The position numbers were made by a program, and so were the translations under genes. Under the pieces are notes generated by a model. The model was not told where the DNA came from and searched no databases. It saw only the letters and a program-made list of their open reading frames with translations. Below, in pieces: positions 11,383 to 20,435 of a DNA stretch of 64,000 bases. The stretch's first letter is position 1, and every line of letters begins with the position of its first letter. Origin of the DNA: Mesomycoplasma bovoculi M165/69 (GTDB taxonomy: Bacteria; Bacillota_I; Bacilli_A; Mycoplasmatales; Metamycoplasmataceae); assembly GCF_000524555.1 (NCBI RefSeq), contig NZ_CP007154.1, positions 1-64,000 of the forward strand. Reading direction: 5' to 3'.

Positions 11383-12827
11383 TTATGCTGTTTTATTATT
11401 GATTTTAGCAACTAGACTATCTAATTTTGCTTGAATTTTGCTTTGGTCACTTGTATCCACAATTTTCAAGGTAGTGCGTGGACTTGGATCGGTTGGTGAA
11501 ACTAATTTTTTAAATTCGGCACTAGCTTCTTGAATTGCTTCATTAGCTTTTGCTTTATCATCACCTTCTGATTTTGCTTTATCATCACCTTCTAAAGTTG
11601 TTGCTGAAAGTCCGACAAATCCTTTGTAGTAACCAAGTTTAACTGTTGTGTTTTTAGTTTTAAATTGAAAATCATTTAAATATGTTTGTTTTTTAGTGAA
11701 AATATCAGCTAAAATGTTAAACACTGAAAATCCAATTCTTTTTTCAACTGATGAAAAGAATTTAGTTTTTTGTTTTTCAAAAACTAATGATTGATTGGTG
11801 TCAACACCAATTACATAACGATCTGCATCGGTTTTGATTTCATCAGAAACTACACCAGTTTGTGGTCCAGCAACAGGGAATGTGATTGTTGGATTGCCGT
11901 TACTTAAAATGGCTTTAATTTTTTGTGTACTTCCTGGATCAACTCCAAAACCAGTATCTAATGAAATTGATGGACTTGTAATTTTTGTTTCTTCTCCGTG
12001 GTGGCCATCATTAAAGGCTTTAATTCCGGCCAGATATCCAGCAATAAAATCTGTTACAGCATTAAATGTTCCACCACCAAAAGTAGTTGCTGTTCTTTTT
12101 GTTGGATCATTTGGGAATTTTTTAGATAAAAAGTCAGCTGCTGCATATCCCATAATTCAAGCAGATTCTTCAACATTGTAATTAACTGAAATAAATTGCC
12201 CTTTAGGAGCAACTCCATCTGGAAGATTTCAGTCAATTCCAATAACAATAATTCCCTTGTTAATAAAGTTCTGTTTATTTTGATCGTTTTTTAACCATTG
12301 TTGAAATTTATCACCATGTTGAAAACCTGAAAGAATTCAAATATTATTATCTGAATTGATTAGGTTGTTGTATGTTTCATTTAAGTTGGCACTTGGAGAA
12401 TTGACAGGTACAGCTTTAAAACCACCGATTCTTGCAATTTGTTGAGCAGCTTCTCAACTTGATTGGTTAAATGTTTTATCTGTTACAACTCCGTCAGCAG
12501 TTACAACTGCAACATTCATTTTGAAGTGGTCACCTTTTGATGCATTTGAAATTTCATCTTTTCTTTGGTCAACGGTTGCTTGAATTCCTGAGTAGTCAGT
12601 AATATTAGAAATAGGAGATATTTCTTCTTTTGATCTATTATCCTTGGTTTCCTGACTCACTTGACCTTGTTCAGATGTTTGTTTGTTTGTTTGTTTGTAT
12701 TTTGAGTATTATCCTTATCTTTTTCAAGGCTAACAGTTTCACTAGGAGCTTGTACTCCACAAGAAATCAATGTGGCAGCACTAGCAATAACAGCTAATCC
12801 AGGGATTAAAAATTTTTTTAATTTCAT
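11383..12827 (-). pseudogene. BMP-family nucleoside-binding lipoprotein (P48-like), frame broken at AAAC repeat
   Basis: The ATG at 12827 opens a lipoprotein signal peptide with lipobox LISC (Cys 23). The downstream frame to 11383 encodes a full Bmp/PnrA-type periplasmic-binding domain (GYAAADFLSKKFP, FGVDPGSTQKI, VIGVDTNQS). The two parts are not in the same frame: they are joined across five AAAC units at 12677-12696. As sequenced, translation from the ATG stops at 12501-12503 after 108 residues. Six units (or three) would restore a lipoprotein of about 480 residues. The downstream frame has no signal peptide or ATG of its own. It belongs with the ABC genes that follow. This may be a phase-OFF state, a mutation, or a sequencing error. 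Confidence 0.85.
12677..12696. repeat. Tetranucleotide microsatellite (GTTT)5 / (AAAC)5
   Basis: Five perfect GTTT units on the plus strand, AAAC on the coding strand of the BMP lipoprotein gene, just after the signal peptide. The frame on either side differs by an amount that one added unit would correct exactly, as expected for a slipped-strand switch. Confidence 0.9.
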
Positions 12828-12867
12828 TTTTCCTTCTTTCTTAAACTTTAAAATAATAGGTTTTTTA

Positions 12868-12895
12868 ATTTTACATTTTTATCTAAAAAATGCAA
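12868..12895 (-). promoter_or_regulatory. Promoter of the BMP/ABC operon
   Basis: On the minus strand TTGCAT (12890-12895) and TAAAAT (12868-12873) are separated by 16 bases. They lie about 40 bases upstream of the lipoprotein ATG, which has an AAGAAGGA ribosome-binding site. Confidence 0.55.
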
Positions 12896-12905
12896 CATTT
12901 TTTAA

Positions 12906-13457
12906 TTATACATATTTTTCAGGATGCTTGAGTTTCATTTTTGCAATAAAATCATCTTTGTCTAAATTGCTATATTTTTCAAATAATTCTTTACACTCTT
13001 CCAACTCTTTTGAAGCTCATTCTTGATTTTGGAAACCTAAAACTTTTGTAATTCCAGGTTTTTTTCAGTTTTTATAATTACTGAAAAAATAATCAATAGA
13101 ATCTAACCATTCTTTTGGCAAGTCAGCAAGTGATTCAATGTTGTCAAGTCTGTAGTCATCATGGTGAACTGCTATTAATTTTGTATCAGTTTCACCACTA
13201 TCAATCATTTGCATTGCACCAACAACTCTACCTCTTAGTTGAACACCAGGTAAAAATTTTTCTTGAGAAAACACCAAAACATCTAAACCATCACCGTCTC
13301 AGTCAATAGTGTTTGGAATTTGACCATAGTTTGCAGGATAAACAAAACCATCTCTTAAAATTCTATCAACTACTAGTTTGCCAGTTTTGCTATCAAATTC
13401 ATATTTAATGTTTGAACCACTTGTAATTTCAATATCAACATCAATAATTTTGCTCAT
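12906..13457 (-). CDS. ppa: Inorganic pyrophosphatase (soluble, family I)
   Basis: Hydrolyses pyrophosphate to phosphate, pulling nucleic-acid and aminoacyl-tRNA synthesis forward. The 183-residue length is typical of bacterial hexameric family I enzymes. Visible motifs are [24 protein letters not shown], which carries the metal-binding aspartates of the family signature, and the later DDYRL. In-frame UGA provides Trp in DWDGD. It starts 7 bases after the BI-1 gene stops, so the two are probably co-transcribed. The end is the TAA at 12906 after HPEKYV. Confidence 0.94.
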
Positions 13458-13464
13458 TTTTTAT

Positions 13465-14253
13465 TTAATCCCTTCAATTTAAAAATCTTAAAATAAACAT
13501 AAACAGTCTAACGACTGCAACAAATAAATTGAGTGCATTTAACATTCCAATTCTAATAAAAATTCTTTGAATTTCTTTTGGATCATTATAGTAAGCTAGG
13601 ATTTGTGCCCCTTGTTCACGAATGATTCAAAATTGGTAACCCATAAAACCTAATGAAACACCAAAACCTAAAATTCAGTAGAAAGTAGTAAGGATTGAAT
13701 TAGTTACAAAATACATTGTAATTCCAGTAATCAATTCGGCAACCATCAAAATAATTAATAGTGGTGCTAATTTTCCGAAATTAATGATTTGATAATAACC
13801 TAAAACACCCATAATGGCTGTTATTCCACCCACACCTAAAATGGCTAGTAAAATATTTTTACCTCTTCCTAGTAAAATTTGGTTTGCTCAAATCAAAGGC
13901 ATTCATAGTGAATTGATGAAAACAAAAACAAAAAATAGAAAAGCTAGAAAAAAGGTACTAGGTTTTTCTTGAGTTGCTGTCCTGTTCATATATAAAACAA
14001 TACCAACATTAGCAACTAAAGATATAATTATAATTGCTATAAAAAAAGCAGGTTTTGTCCCAATATTTGTCATTATTCCAGCATAAAAAGTAAATAATGT
14101 TGGAATAGATAAAATTGAAAAACTCAGTAATGCTACAAAAGCAATTGCAACACCCAGTCAAAGCAAAGAAAAACCAAGCAATCTATTTGTTTTTACTTTA
14201 GTATCAACTGATGCCATTGAGTAAGATTTTCGTTGAAACACTTGAAAAGCCAT
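13465..14253 (-). CDS. Bax inhibitor-1 / YccA family membrane protein
   Basis: The 262-residue protein has about seven hydrophobic helices and is read with UGA as Trp. Helices include LLWLGVAIAFVALLSFSILSI, FFIAIIIIISLVANVGIVLYM and NILLAILGVGGITAIMGVLGY. The composition, spacing and ending match the BI-1-like UPF0005 family found in most mycoplasmas. Proposed roles are proton-coupled calcium leak or membrane-protein quality control; neither is established here. A strong AGGAGG site precedes the ATG. It lies between whiA and ppa in one minus-strand operon. Confidence 0.82.
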
Positions 14254-14297
14254 ATTTCCTCCTAAATTTCTTTTATTACATTTTTTAATTTCATGAG

Positions 14298-15101
14298 TCA
14301 GTGATTTAAACCACTTTTTGACCTGACTATATTATATTCCTTTTTTAAAATTTCTTTAATTTCTTCTAGAGTTAGGTCAGGATTGTTTTTTCTAAGTTCA
14401 AAAAAGGTGAGTTCCTGTTGACTAAAAAGATTTTGCTTGTTGTTTTTTAAAACAATTTCATAATTTTCAATATGCTTGGTAGCTGCTTGAGCTACTCTTT
14501 TTAGATTATGAATATCAAAATTAGTTAATCTATTACTATTTAATCTATAATCACGTTCAATTCGGATTTCTTCGAGCTTGCTAGCTCGTTCAGTGGCTCT
14601 TATAGCCATTAAAAAATAAATAATTTCATTTATTTTTTTAAGATATAAAATAAATTTATTATGAGCAAAGGTGCTATGAAAATTTAAATCTAAATTGTTT
14701 TTTTGAAAAAGTGATTTAATTTTTTCAAATTTTCCTCGATTTAGAAAAGCGATTTCTAAATGATAAAATCGGGAAGTTGGTTTAGAAATAGAACCACCAC
14801 CTAAAAATAAACCAGCAAAAAAATAAGTTACATTTTCAGGATTTTGTTCTATATTAATATAGTTAGACTCTATTGTAATTCAGTTTCTATTATGACTATC
14901 TGATTCATAACTAATTTTGTTTGAATCAAGCAAATTTCTAATTTGTTGTGCAATATTGGGTTTATTGAATCTAATTGTGAATTTAGATTGAGATTCAAAT
15001 TTGCAAGCAGAAAAAATTATTCCTTGCAAAAATGAAATAAATTGTTTCTTACCCATTTTATTATTAAGGAGTTCTTGTTTGATTTCTTGACTAAAAGTCA
15101 T
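14298..15101 (-). CDS. whiA: DNA-binding protein WhiA
   Basis: The 267-residue protein begins MTFSQEIKQELLNNKM, the typical start of the WhiA LAGLIDADG-like domain. It ends with a C-terminal helix-turn-helix region that includes NSNRLTNFDIHNLKRVAQAA and NPDLTLEEIKEILKKEY. WhiA is a conserved DNA-binding protein in Gram-positives and mollicutes. In mycoplasmas it has been linked to control of ribosomal-protein genes, while in walled bacteria it affects division. It is read through UGA codons. It is first in the whiA / BI-1 / ppa gene run, downstream of the 5S rRNA on the same strand. Confidence 0.88.
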
Positions 15102-15128
15102 AAATAACCTTTTTTAGAAAATAAAAAA

Positions 15129-15230
15129 AAGCAACTCCCTATTTTCCTATTTCTAGTATCGTCGGCGTAAAAGGGCTTAACTACTGAGTTCGGAATGGTA
15201 TCAGGTGATCCCCTTTGCTTTGGTTGCTTA
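15129..15230 (-). rRNA. rrf: 5S ribosomal RNA
   Basis: On the minus strand the sequence begins AAGCAACCAAAGC and ends GGGAGTTGCTT, so GCAAC/GTTGC pair as the terminal helix I. The internal CCGAACTCAGTAGTTAAGC and CGCCGACGATACT stretches are characteristic of 5S rRNA. A run of eight T residues follows the 3' end as a terminator. No 16S or 23S gene is adjacent; an unlinked 5S gene occurs in several mycoplasmas. Ends are judged by helix I and may be off by a few bases. Confidence 0.93.
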
Positions 15231-15271
15231 ATCAATATTGTAACACAAAAATTTTTTTTTGTAAAAAAAAG

Positions 15272-15976
15272 TTATATTTTTTTTTCTTGCTCTAATTTGG
15301 CTAGAACATTTGTAACATTTTTGATGTTACCAATAACAGTAATTTTGTCATTATATTTAATTACTGTATCTCCTGAAGGTAAGAAGGAAATATGATTTCT
15401 TTCAACAATAACAATACTAACATCATAGTTTCTTAAATTAATATCTCTAATGCTTTTGTTAATAAAATCAGGAGATTTAACATGAACACTACCGATGAAA
15501 AAGTGCTCACTTACTTCTTTTAGGGCATCAGCATATCTTAAAACATTTTCATCAGTAGATAAAATAGCCATTTTAGTTCCTGCTTCTTCTTCAGGACTGA
15601 TAATTCAATCAACTCCAATCCGTTTTAAAACCCTAGCATGCCTTTTATTTACGGCTCTTGCAACTATTTTAGCTTGCGAATTTTTTGGTAAATTAGATTC
15701 AGATTGAATTTCTAAAATAGTTGCAATGATTTCTGTATTATCAGAAGTGGTTACTAAAATAGCATCTATATCCTCTAGCCCAACTTCAGATCTCATAGTT
15801 TCAATATCACTAGCATCCATAATAATTGGATTTATAGTTGCATATTTTTTAATAAATTTAAGATTTTCCTCATTTTTGTCTATAACAATAATGTTATGAT
15901 TAGATTCTGATAACTTGGCAATTGCGGCTCTTCCGAGTCGTCCAGCGCCAATGACACAAATATTAGCTTTTTTCAT
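15272..15976 (-). CDS. ktrA: Potassium uptake regulatory subunit KtrA/TrkA
   Basis: A cytosolic RCK protein of 234 residues that forms the nucleotide-sensing ring beneath the KtrB channel. The N-terminal Rossmann motif is ICVIGAGRLGRAA, followed by VIDKNEE at the ribose-binding acidic position. The C-terminal half is a TrkA_C domain (IRDINLRNYDVSIVIVERN, then PSGDTVIKYNDKITVIG). The ATG at 15976 is divergent from ktrB, with 89 bases between, so both may be driven from one control region. Confidence 0.92.
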
Positions 15977-16065
15977 TTGTATTAAATTTTAAAATAAAAA
16001 ACAAAGTTTTTGTTACTTGAATATGATTTTTTATTGCTTTTATTATTTATAATTAACAAGAACTA

Positions 16066-17556
16066 ATGAAAAAAGCAATTTATTTTTGAAAAAAAACAGG
16101 ATTTTTGTTTTCAAAAATCAAAACTATCCAAATTATATTTTTAGTTTATATCAGTATCATTTTAATAGGTGCTGGTATTTTGTCTACACCGATTGCACAA
16201 GAAAATAAAAATAATCCTGTTGATTTTTTTACATCTCTTTTTACATCAGTGTCTGCTTTTAGTGACACTGGATTATCACTTGTCAATGTTTCTCAATCAT
16301 TTAATATTTTTGGTCAAGCATTAATTGCAATTTTGATTTTAGTTGGTGGAACAGGTTTTTTTGCTATTAAATTTTATTTTTTCAATCTATTATTTAGGAA
16401 AAAATTAGGATTAAAGTCACGAGAAATTTTAAAAATTGAACGTTCATCCAATAACATTGGAGAACTCAAAAATGTTATAAAAACTACAGTAACTTTCTTT
16501 TTAATAACAATTTTAATTTTTTCATTAATCTTAACTTTACACTTTTATTTTTATAATCCAGGTGAGAATAAATTAGAACCTGGCAATAATCCATACAAAA
16601 ATGTTAATTTAGCTTTTAGATATGGATTTTTTCACACTATATCAGCTTTGAATAATGCAGGTTTTGATATTGTCGGTAGTTCAAGTTTTAGTCCCTATTA
16701 TGGAGACATTTTTTTACAAACAACCTTTATTTTTTTGATTATTTTTGGAGGAATAGGCTTTCCAGTTATTTATGATTTTTCACAATATTTTAAACAAAAA
16801 TTGTTTTTTAAAAACAAAACAAAAATGCAATTGTCTTTGTTTTCAAAGATATGCATAATTGCAAATTTCTCAATTACAGCTTTTTCATTTGTGTTGTTTC
16901 TTCTTTTTGAAGAAACAAGAAATACAATTTATTGAAATACAACTTCAGGAAATTGATTTACAAAAAGTTACACTTTGTTGTTTCATTCATTTTCAACAAG
17001 GTCTACAGGTTTTGCATTTTTTGATGTTAATCATTTAAGCCAACCATCTTTATTTTTAACATCAATATTAATGTTTATAGGTTCATCACCTTCATCAACA
17101 GGTGGTGGAGTTCGTGTAACTACTATTTGAATTTTGTTTTTAAATATTATTGCTAAATTTAGAAATCATAATCAAATTTTTTGCTTCAAAAGAAAAATTG
17201 GAAGCGAAAAAATTACAACAGCAACATTTGTTATTTTTGTTAGTTTTATTTTGTGTGTTGCTTTAATTTTGTTTAGTAGTGTTTATTTAAATACTATTAA
17301 TTTAGCAAACAAAAACAATCCTGATTATGTTGACTTTCAATTAGGACATGTTATTTTTGAAGTTACATCTGCGTTTGGAACATCGGGCCTTTCAACAGGA
17401 TTGATTCAACATTTGAACAGAGGAGTTCAAGTCGGATTTATGTTAATTATGCTTATTGGGCAACTTGGAATTAGTTCATCAATCTTGATGTGAAAAGGTG
17501 ATGGAGTGGATCGAACTTCTCACAGTTATATTAGTGAAGATTTTGTGATTAACTAG
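16066..17556 (+). CDS. ktrB: Potassium uptake channel subunit KtrB/TrkH family
   Basis: From ATG 16066 the protein has 496 residues with several UGA Trp codons. It has the repeated membrane-pore-membrane units of the SKT family; selectivity-loop-like stretches are SVSAFSDTGLSLVNVS, SALNNAGFDIVGSS, HSFSTRSTGFAFFDV and SAFGTSGLSTGL, one per repeat with the conserved glycine. SSPSSTGGGVRVTTI is the typical stretch before the last repeat. It partners KtrA, encoded divergently next door. A start at TTG 16105 is possible but would remove a positively charged leader that fits the family. Confidence 0.93.
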
Positions 17557-17591
17557 AAAAATATAGAGTTTTGTAGATTTTTTAAAATTAT

Positions 17592-17924
17592 TTATTTTAA
17601 TAATTCATATTCAAAGAGTTTTTTCTCTATTTTATTTGAATAAAAATCTGTAAGAATTCGTTTTAAATCTATGATATGAGAATTTAATACATCATCTTCA
17701 TAATCGTAGTGCTTTTTACCATAATTGTCAATTCTTTTATGAGCAAAATAGACAATATTTAGTTTGTTTATAAATTCAACATCATATTGTTTCCCTTTGT
17801 TTGTTTTCAAAAAATCATCATGATAAAAAGCAAAAACTTGCCTTTTATTTGAGTTAGGAGTTGGTTTTGATAAGTATGTAATTTTAACTTTTATAGTGAA
17901 TAAATAGTATGAATAGTTCGCATT
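17592..17924 (-). pseudogene. C-terminal fragment of an unidentified protein (remnant 1)
   Basis: An open frame of 110 codons runs from an in-frame TAG at 17925 to TAA at 17592. It has no ATG; a TTG at 17810 could give 72 residues. The end reads FYSNKIEKKLFEYELLK. A decayed homologue of that same C-terminus occurs at 20360-20425, on the other side of the R-M cassette. Between 17925 and 17978, another minus-strand frame (IKEIKLKRPEYRIDKHRMRT) suggests further decayed coding DNA. I do not recognise the family; the context suggests an older accessory gene broken at this site. Confidence 0.55.
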
Positions 17925-17978
17925 CTATGCTTGTCAATCCTGTATTCAGGACGCTTTAGTTTAATTTCCTTTATAGCG

Positions 17979-18129
17979 ATTATGCGTTTTGTTTTTAGTT
18001 GTTTTTAGATTAGTTCAATTACTTTTTTTATCACATGATGTGATGTTTAAGATATTATCAAAAACAGAATTCATAATAAAATTTGCTACTTTTATCCTAA
18101 ATTATTTGCCTAAAGTATACGAAAAATAG
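17979..18129. repeat. Long direct repeat, left copy, flanking the R-M cassette
   Basis: About 151 bp, nearly identical to 20112-20264 and in the same orientation. Differences are one C/T near the left end, one or two bases in homopolymer runs, and three single bases near the right end. Both copies contain the interrupted palindrome ATCACAT-G-ATGTGAT and end in CCTAAAGTATAC. The two copies bracket the complete R-M module. Confidence 0.92.
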
Positions 18130-18139
18130 ATGATAACGA

Positions 18140-18171
18140 AACTTGAGGAAACTCAAGTTTTTTGTTATAAT
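18140..18171 (+). promoter_or_regulatory. Promoter with overlapping operator for the R-M controller gene
   Basis: TTGAGG (18143-18148) and TATAAT (18166-18171) are separated by 17 bases, a near-consensus promoter. An inverted repeat AACTTGAG-gaaa-CTCAAGTT (18140-18159) covers the -35 box. That is where an HTH controller would bind to repress its own synthesis. The same hairpin followed by six T could also act as a terminator that shields the cassette from upstream reading. Start codon is 32 bases further on. Confidence 0.7.
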
Positions 18172-18202
18172 TAAACAAGATAAAAAGCCAAGAGAGGATA
18201 GT

Positions 18203-18400
18203 ATGAACATATCGTATGAGCCATTATGGAATCTTTTAAAATCAAGAAATATGAAGAAAAAAGATTTATTGGAAAGAGCAAATTTAACAACAAATTGCAT
18301 AGCGAATATGGGAAAAAATGAATATATATCGCTTAGAAATATTGAAAGGATATGTGAAGCATTAAATTGTAAAATTGAAGATGTTATTAAAATTATTTAA
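18203..18400 (+). CDS. Cro/C1-type HTH regulator (R-M controller protein)
   Basis: A 65-residue protein, essentially one helix-turn-helix domain of the Xre/Cro type: LWNLLKSRNMKKKDLLERAN, then ISLRNIERICEALNCKIEDVI. It is the first gene of a three-gene cassette with a restriction endonuclease and a methyltransferase, the usual place of a controller (C) protein that delays endonuclease expression after entry. The ATG at 18203 has an AGAGAGGA site; a longer frame from TTG 18143 would start inside the operator and is unlikely. Its single Trp is UGG. DNA target and mode of control are inferred from position. Confidence 0.8.
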   Translation: MNISYEPLWNLLKSRNMKKKDLLERANLTTNCIANMGKNEYISLRNIERICEALNCKIEDVIKII

Positions 18401-18419
18401 AATAGAGGAGGAAACAATT

Positions 18420-19187
18420 ATGAGATATGAAGATTTAGAATTTAAAATACCTATAGAGTCTGAAGGATATGAAAAAGATTCAAAATTTGTTATTGGACAA
18501 ATAAAAAATATATTACAAGAACGAAAAAATTCTGGCGATGATAAGATTATAATAAATACAAATTTAAAATTAGGACTACCATTAGAAAATATAAACAAGA
18601 TTGCAGGCCCTATGATCGAAGCTTGGGCAACTGAAGTTTTTGCAGGCATTAGAGATGTTCAAAATAATAAATATAATTTAATAAATGTAGAAGCACAAGA
18701 AAGATTAGAAATGGCGGATATTATACTTCAGTTTAAGAAAGATAATGGTAAAGTTCTTACAGGAAATATTGATGTAAAGGCGACTGCAAATGATATTGTT
18801 AATAGTGGAAAAGGTCCTAATATTACTTCTTTTTCTAGGATTAGGACAGCTTATGTAGTTGAACCCGATTATATGTTTATAGTATTGTCGATTAAGCATA
18901 AAGTTTATTCAGAAAGAAATGAACAAACACAATTGATGGATGGAATTATGGAAGTTGTTGGCTTTGATGCTTATGACTTAAAATTTATAGGAGATAATGA
19001 CATAAACTATAATCCAGCTCTAGGTACTGGTCAAATACAAATAAAAGATATTAATTATGTTAGTTTTAAAAAAAGAACTACTTGGGAAATGTGTCAATTA
19101 TTAGATAAAAAATATTTGCATAGTAGCAGAAAAACGATTAAAGATTTCTATAGAGAGGCAATTAAAAATAAATGGATAAAACTTTAA
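18420..19187 (+). CDS. Type II restriction endonuclease (PD-(D/E)XK-like)
   Basis: The 255-residue protein lies between a controller and a DNA methyltransferase, which it overlaps by 16 bases. A plausible catalytic core is MAD (Asp 100), then GNIDVKA (Asp 118, Lys 120), followed by a conserved-looking FSRIRTAYVVEPDYMFIVLS stretch. These fit a PD-(D/E)XK fold. It reminds me weakly of the ScaI-type family, but I cannot verify this or give a recognition site. GAGGAGG precedes ATG 18420. All three Trp codons are UGG and none UGA, unlike the surrounding genome. The gene can be read in the standard code without change. Confidence 0.78.
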   Translation: MRYEDLEFKIPIESEGYEKDSKFVIGQIKNILQERKNSGDDKIIINTNLKLGLPLENINKIAGPMIEAWATEVFAGIRDVQNNKYNLINVEAQERLEMADIILQFKKDNGKVLTGNIDVKATANDIVNSGKGPNITSFSRIRTAYVVEPDYMFIVLSIKHKVYSERNEQTQLMDGIMEVVGFDAYDLKFIGDNDINYNPALGTGQIQIKDINYVSFKKRTTWEMCQLLDKKYLHSSRKTIKDFYREAIKNKWIKL

Positions 19188-20071
19188 AAATAATTTGTGG
19201 AAATGCAATTGAAGAACTTAAAAAAATTGAATCTAAAAGTATTAATTTAATTGTCACAGATCCACCATACAATTTAAATAAAGATTATGGAAATAATAAA
19301 GATAATTTGGAATTTGAAGAGTATTTAGAATTTTCAAGACAGTGGCTTACCGAAGCAAAAAGAATACTAAAAGATGATGGAACTATATATATTTTTATGG
19401 GTACGAGATATATATCATATATCTATAGCATACTTGAAAAAGAATTGAATATGCATTTTAATTCTTGGATAACTTGGTTTTATACACAAGGAATAGGGAA
19501 GACAAAAGGGTTTTCTCCTAGACACGATGATATACTAATGTTTACCAAGCATAAAAGTAAATTTACCTTTAACTTAGATGATATAAGAGTTCCGCAAAAA
19601 TTTTATCGTTCAGTAAATAATATGAGGGGTGCAAATCCGGGGAATGTATGGCAATTTTCTCATATGCATTATTGTAATAAGAATAGAAAAAAACATCCCA
19701 CACAAAAACCAGAAGGTTTATATGAAAGAATGATTTTAGTATCATCGAATGAAAATGACACTGTACTTGACCCATTTGTTGGTAGTGGAACAATGCTTAG
19801 AGTTTGCCAGCAAACTAATAGACGAGGTATAGGTATAGATATTAATGAAGAGTATGTTCAAATGTGCAAGGAAAGATTAGAAGAAGATTTTACAGGTTTT
19901 GATAGTGAAGATGAAAGAATTAAAAGAGTGCCTAATGATTTAAATGATTCTAGTATTAGAAAAGAATATATTGAAAATCACAAAAAATGGTTTTTAAAAA
20001 ACCATCAAAACTTAATAAAGGAATTTGAAGATGAAGTAAATAAAAAATACTTTCATAAAAAAGACGATTAG
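19172..20071 (+). CDS. DNA methyltransferase, N6-adenine or N4-cytosine, beta-class
   Basis: A 299-residue modification enzyme. Catalytic motif DPPY is at residues 30-33 (TDPPYNLNKDYG) and the SAM motif DPFVGSG is at 200-206, preceded by HPTQKP at 175-180. The catalytic-first order defines the beta class of amino-methyltransferases. Methylation of the target by SAM protects it against the co-encoded endonuclease. The start overlaps the endonuclease stop, and AGAGAGG serves as ribosome-binding site. All five Trp codons are UGG, none UGA, pointing to recent arrival from a standard-code donor. A strong terminator follows. Confidence 0.92.
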   Translation: MDKTLKIICGNAIEELKKIESKSINLIVTDPPYNLNKDYGNNKDNLEFEEYLEFSRQWLTEAKRILKDDGTIYIFMGTRYISYIYSILEKELNMHFNSWITWFYTQGIGKTKGFSPRHDDILMFTKHKSKFTFNLDDIRVPQKFYRSVNNMRGANPGNVWQFSHMHYCNKNRKKHPTQKPEGLYERMILVSSNENDTVLDPFVGSGTMLRVCQQTNRRGIGIDINEEYVQMCKERLEEDFTGFDSEDERIKRVPNDLNDSSIRKEYIENHKKWFLKNHQNLIKEFEDEVNKKYFHKKDD

Positions 20072-20096
20072 ATAAAAATCTAGTCGTCTTTTTTTA
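20057..20096 (+). terminator. Terminator of the R-M operon
   Basis: AAAAGACGATTAGAT and ATCTAGTCGTCTTTT form a stem with one mismatch and an AAAA loop, followed by a T-run. It overlaps the last codons of the methyltransferase. Just beyond, AAAGGAG is followed five bases later by ATG at the edge of the right direct repeat, and only eight codons remain open (MCFVFSCF). This looks like the truncated start of the next donor gene. Confidence 0.85.
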
Positions 20097-20111
20097 TACA
20101 TGAAAGGAGTA

Positions 20112-20264
20112 ATTATGTGTTTTGTTTTTAGTTGTTTTTAGATTAGTTCAATTACTTTTTTTTATCACATGATGTGATGTTTAAGATATTATCAAAAACA
20201 GAATTCATAATAAATTTGCTACTTTTTATCCCAAATTATTTGCCTAAAGTATACAAAAAAATAG
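20112..20264. repeat. Long direct repeat, right copy, flanking the R-M cassette
   Basis: About 153 bp matching 17979-18129 in the same orientation. The right end continues into ATAGTACCAATAATGGTAC, an inverted repeat not present beside the left copy. So the pre-insertion locus probably read: remnant 1, one repeat, this hairpin, remnant 2. Confidence 0.92.
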
Positions 20265-20333
20265 TACCAATAATGGTACATTGTATCTTTTTTTTGTTTT
20301 GCTTAAAGTAAAAAAATGAAAGTGTTTTTTGAT

Positions 20334-20357
20334 ATAAAAAATGTGGAAATCCACATT
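20334..20357 (-). terminator. Minus-strand hairpin after remnant 2
   Basis: AATGTGGA and TCCACATT pair perfectly around AA. On the minus strand this is followed by six T. It lies directly after the stop codon of the decayed C-terminal fragment at 20360 and was presumably its terminator. Confidence 0.65.
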
Positions 20358-20359
20358 AA

Positions 20360-20425
20360 TTATTTGAGTATTTCATATTCAAAAAACTTAGGTTAGATAT
20401 ATTTAGAATAAATAGGATCGGTTTC
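20360..20425 (-). pseudogene. Decayed C-terminal fragment homologous to 17592-17924 (remnant 2)
   Basis: The minus strand reads IYSKYI-stop-PKFFEYEILK-stop, which aligns with FYSNKIEKKLFEYELLK at the end of remnant 1. Only about twenty codons of similarity remain, with an internal stop. It shows that related genes, or copies of one, lay on both sides of the site now holding the R-M cassette. Confidence 0.5.
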
Positions 20426-20435
20426 TGTTTGTTGG

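Noticed and set aside
11834-12181. 115-codon plus-strand frame opposite the BMP gene
   Set aside because: Antisense shadow of well-supported coding sequence, with no ribosome-binding site or recognisable protein.
12054-12248. Minus-strand 64-codon frame within the BMP lipoprotein gene
   Set aside because: It is a shadow frame; the BMP reading frame through the same bases has clear family motifs.
15129-15230. Search for a linked 16S/23S operon next to 5S rRNA
   Set aside because: Both flanks are protein genes (whiA and ktrA); the 5S gene stands alone.
17925-17978. Minus-strand IKEIKLKRPEYRIDKHRMRT as an IS3-type transposase fragment
   Set aside because: Resemblance is slight and too short to call; no other transposase motif is nearby.
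17979-20264. Flanking direct repeats as insertion-sequence ends
   Set aside because: No transposase, no terminal inverted repeats, and repeats are far longer than IS target duplications; long target duplication fits better.
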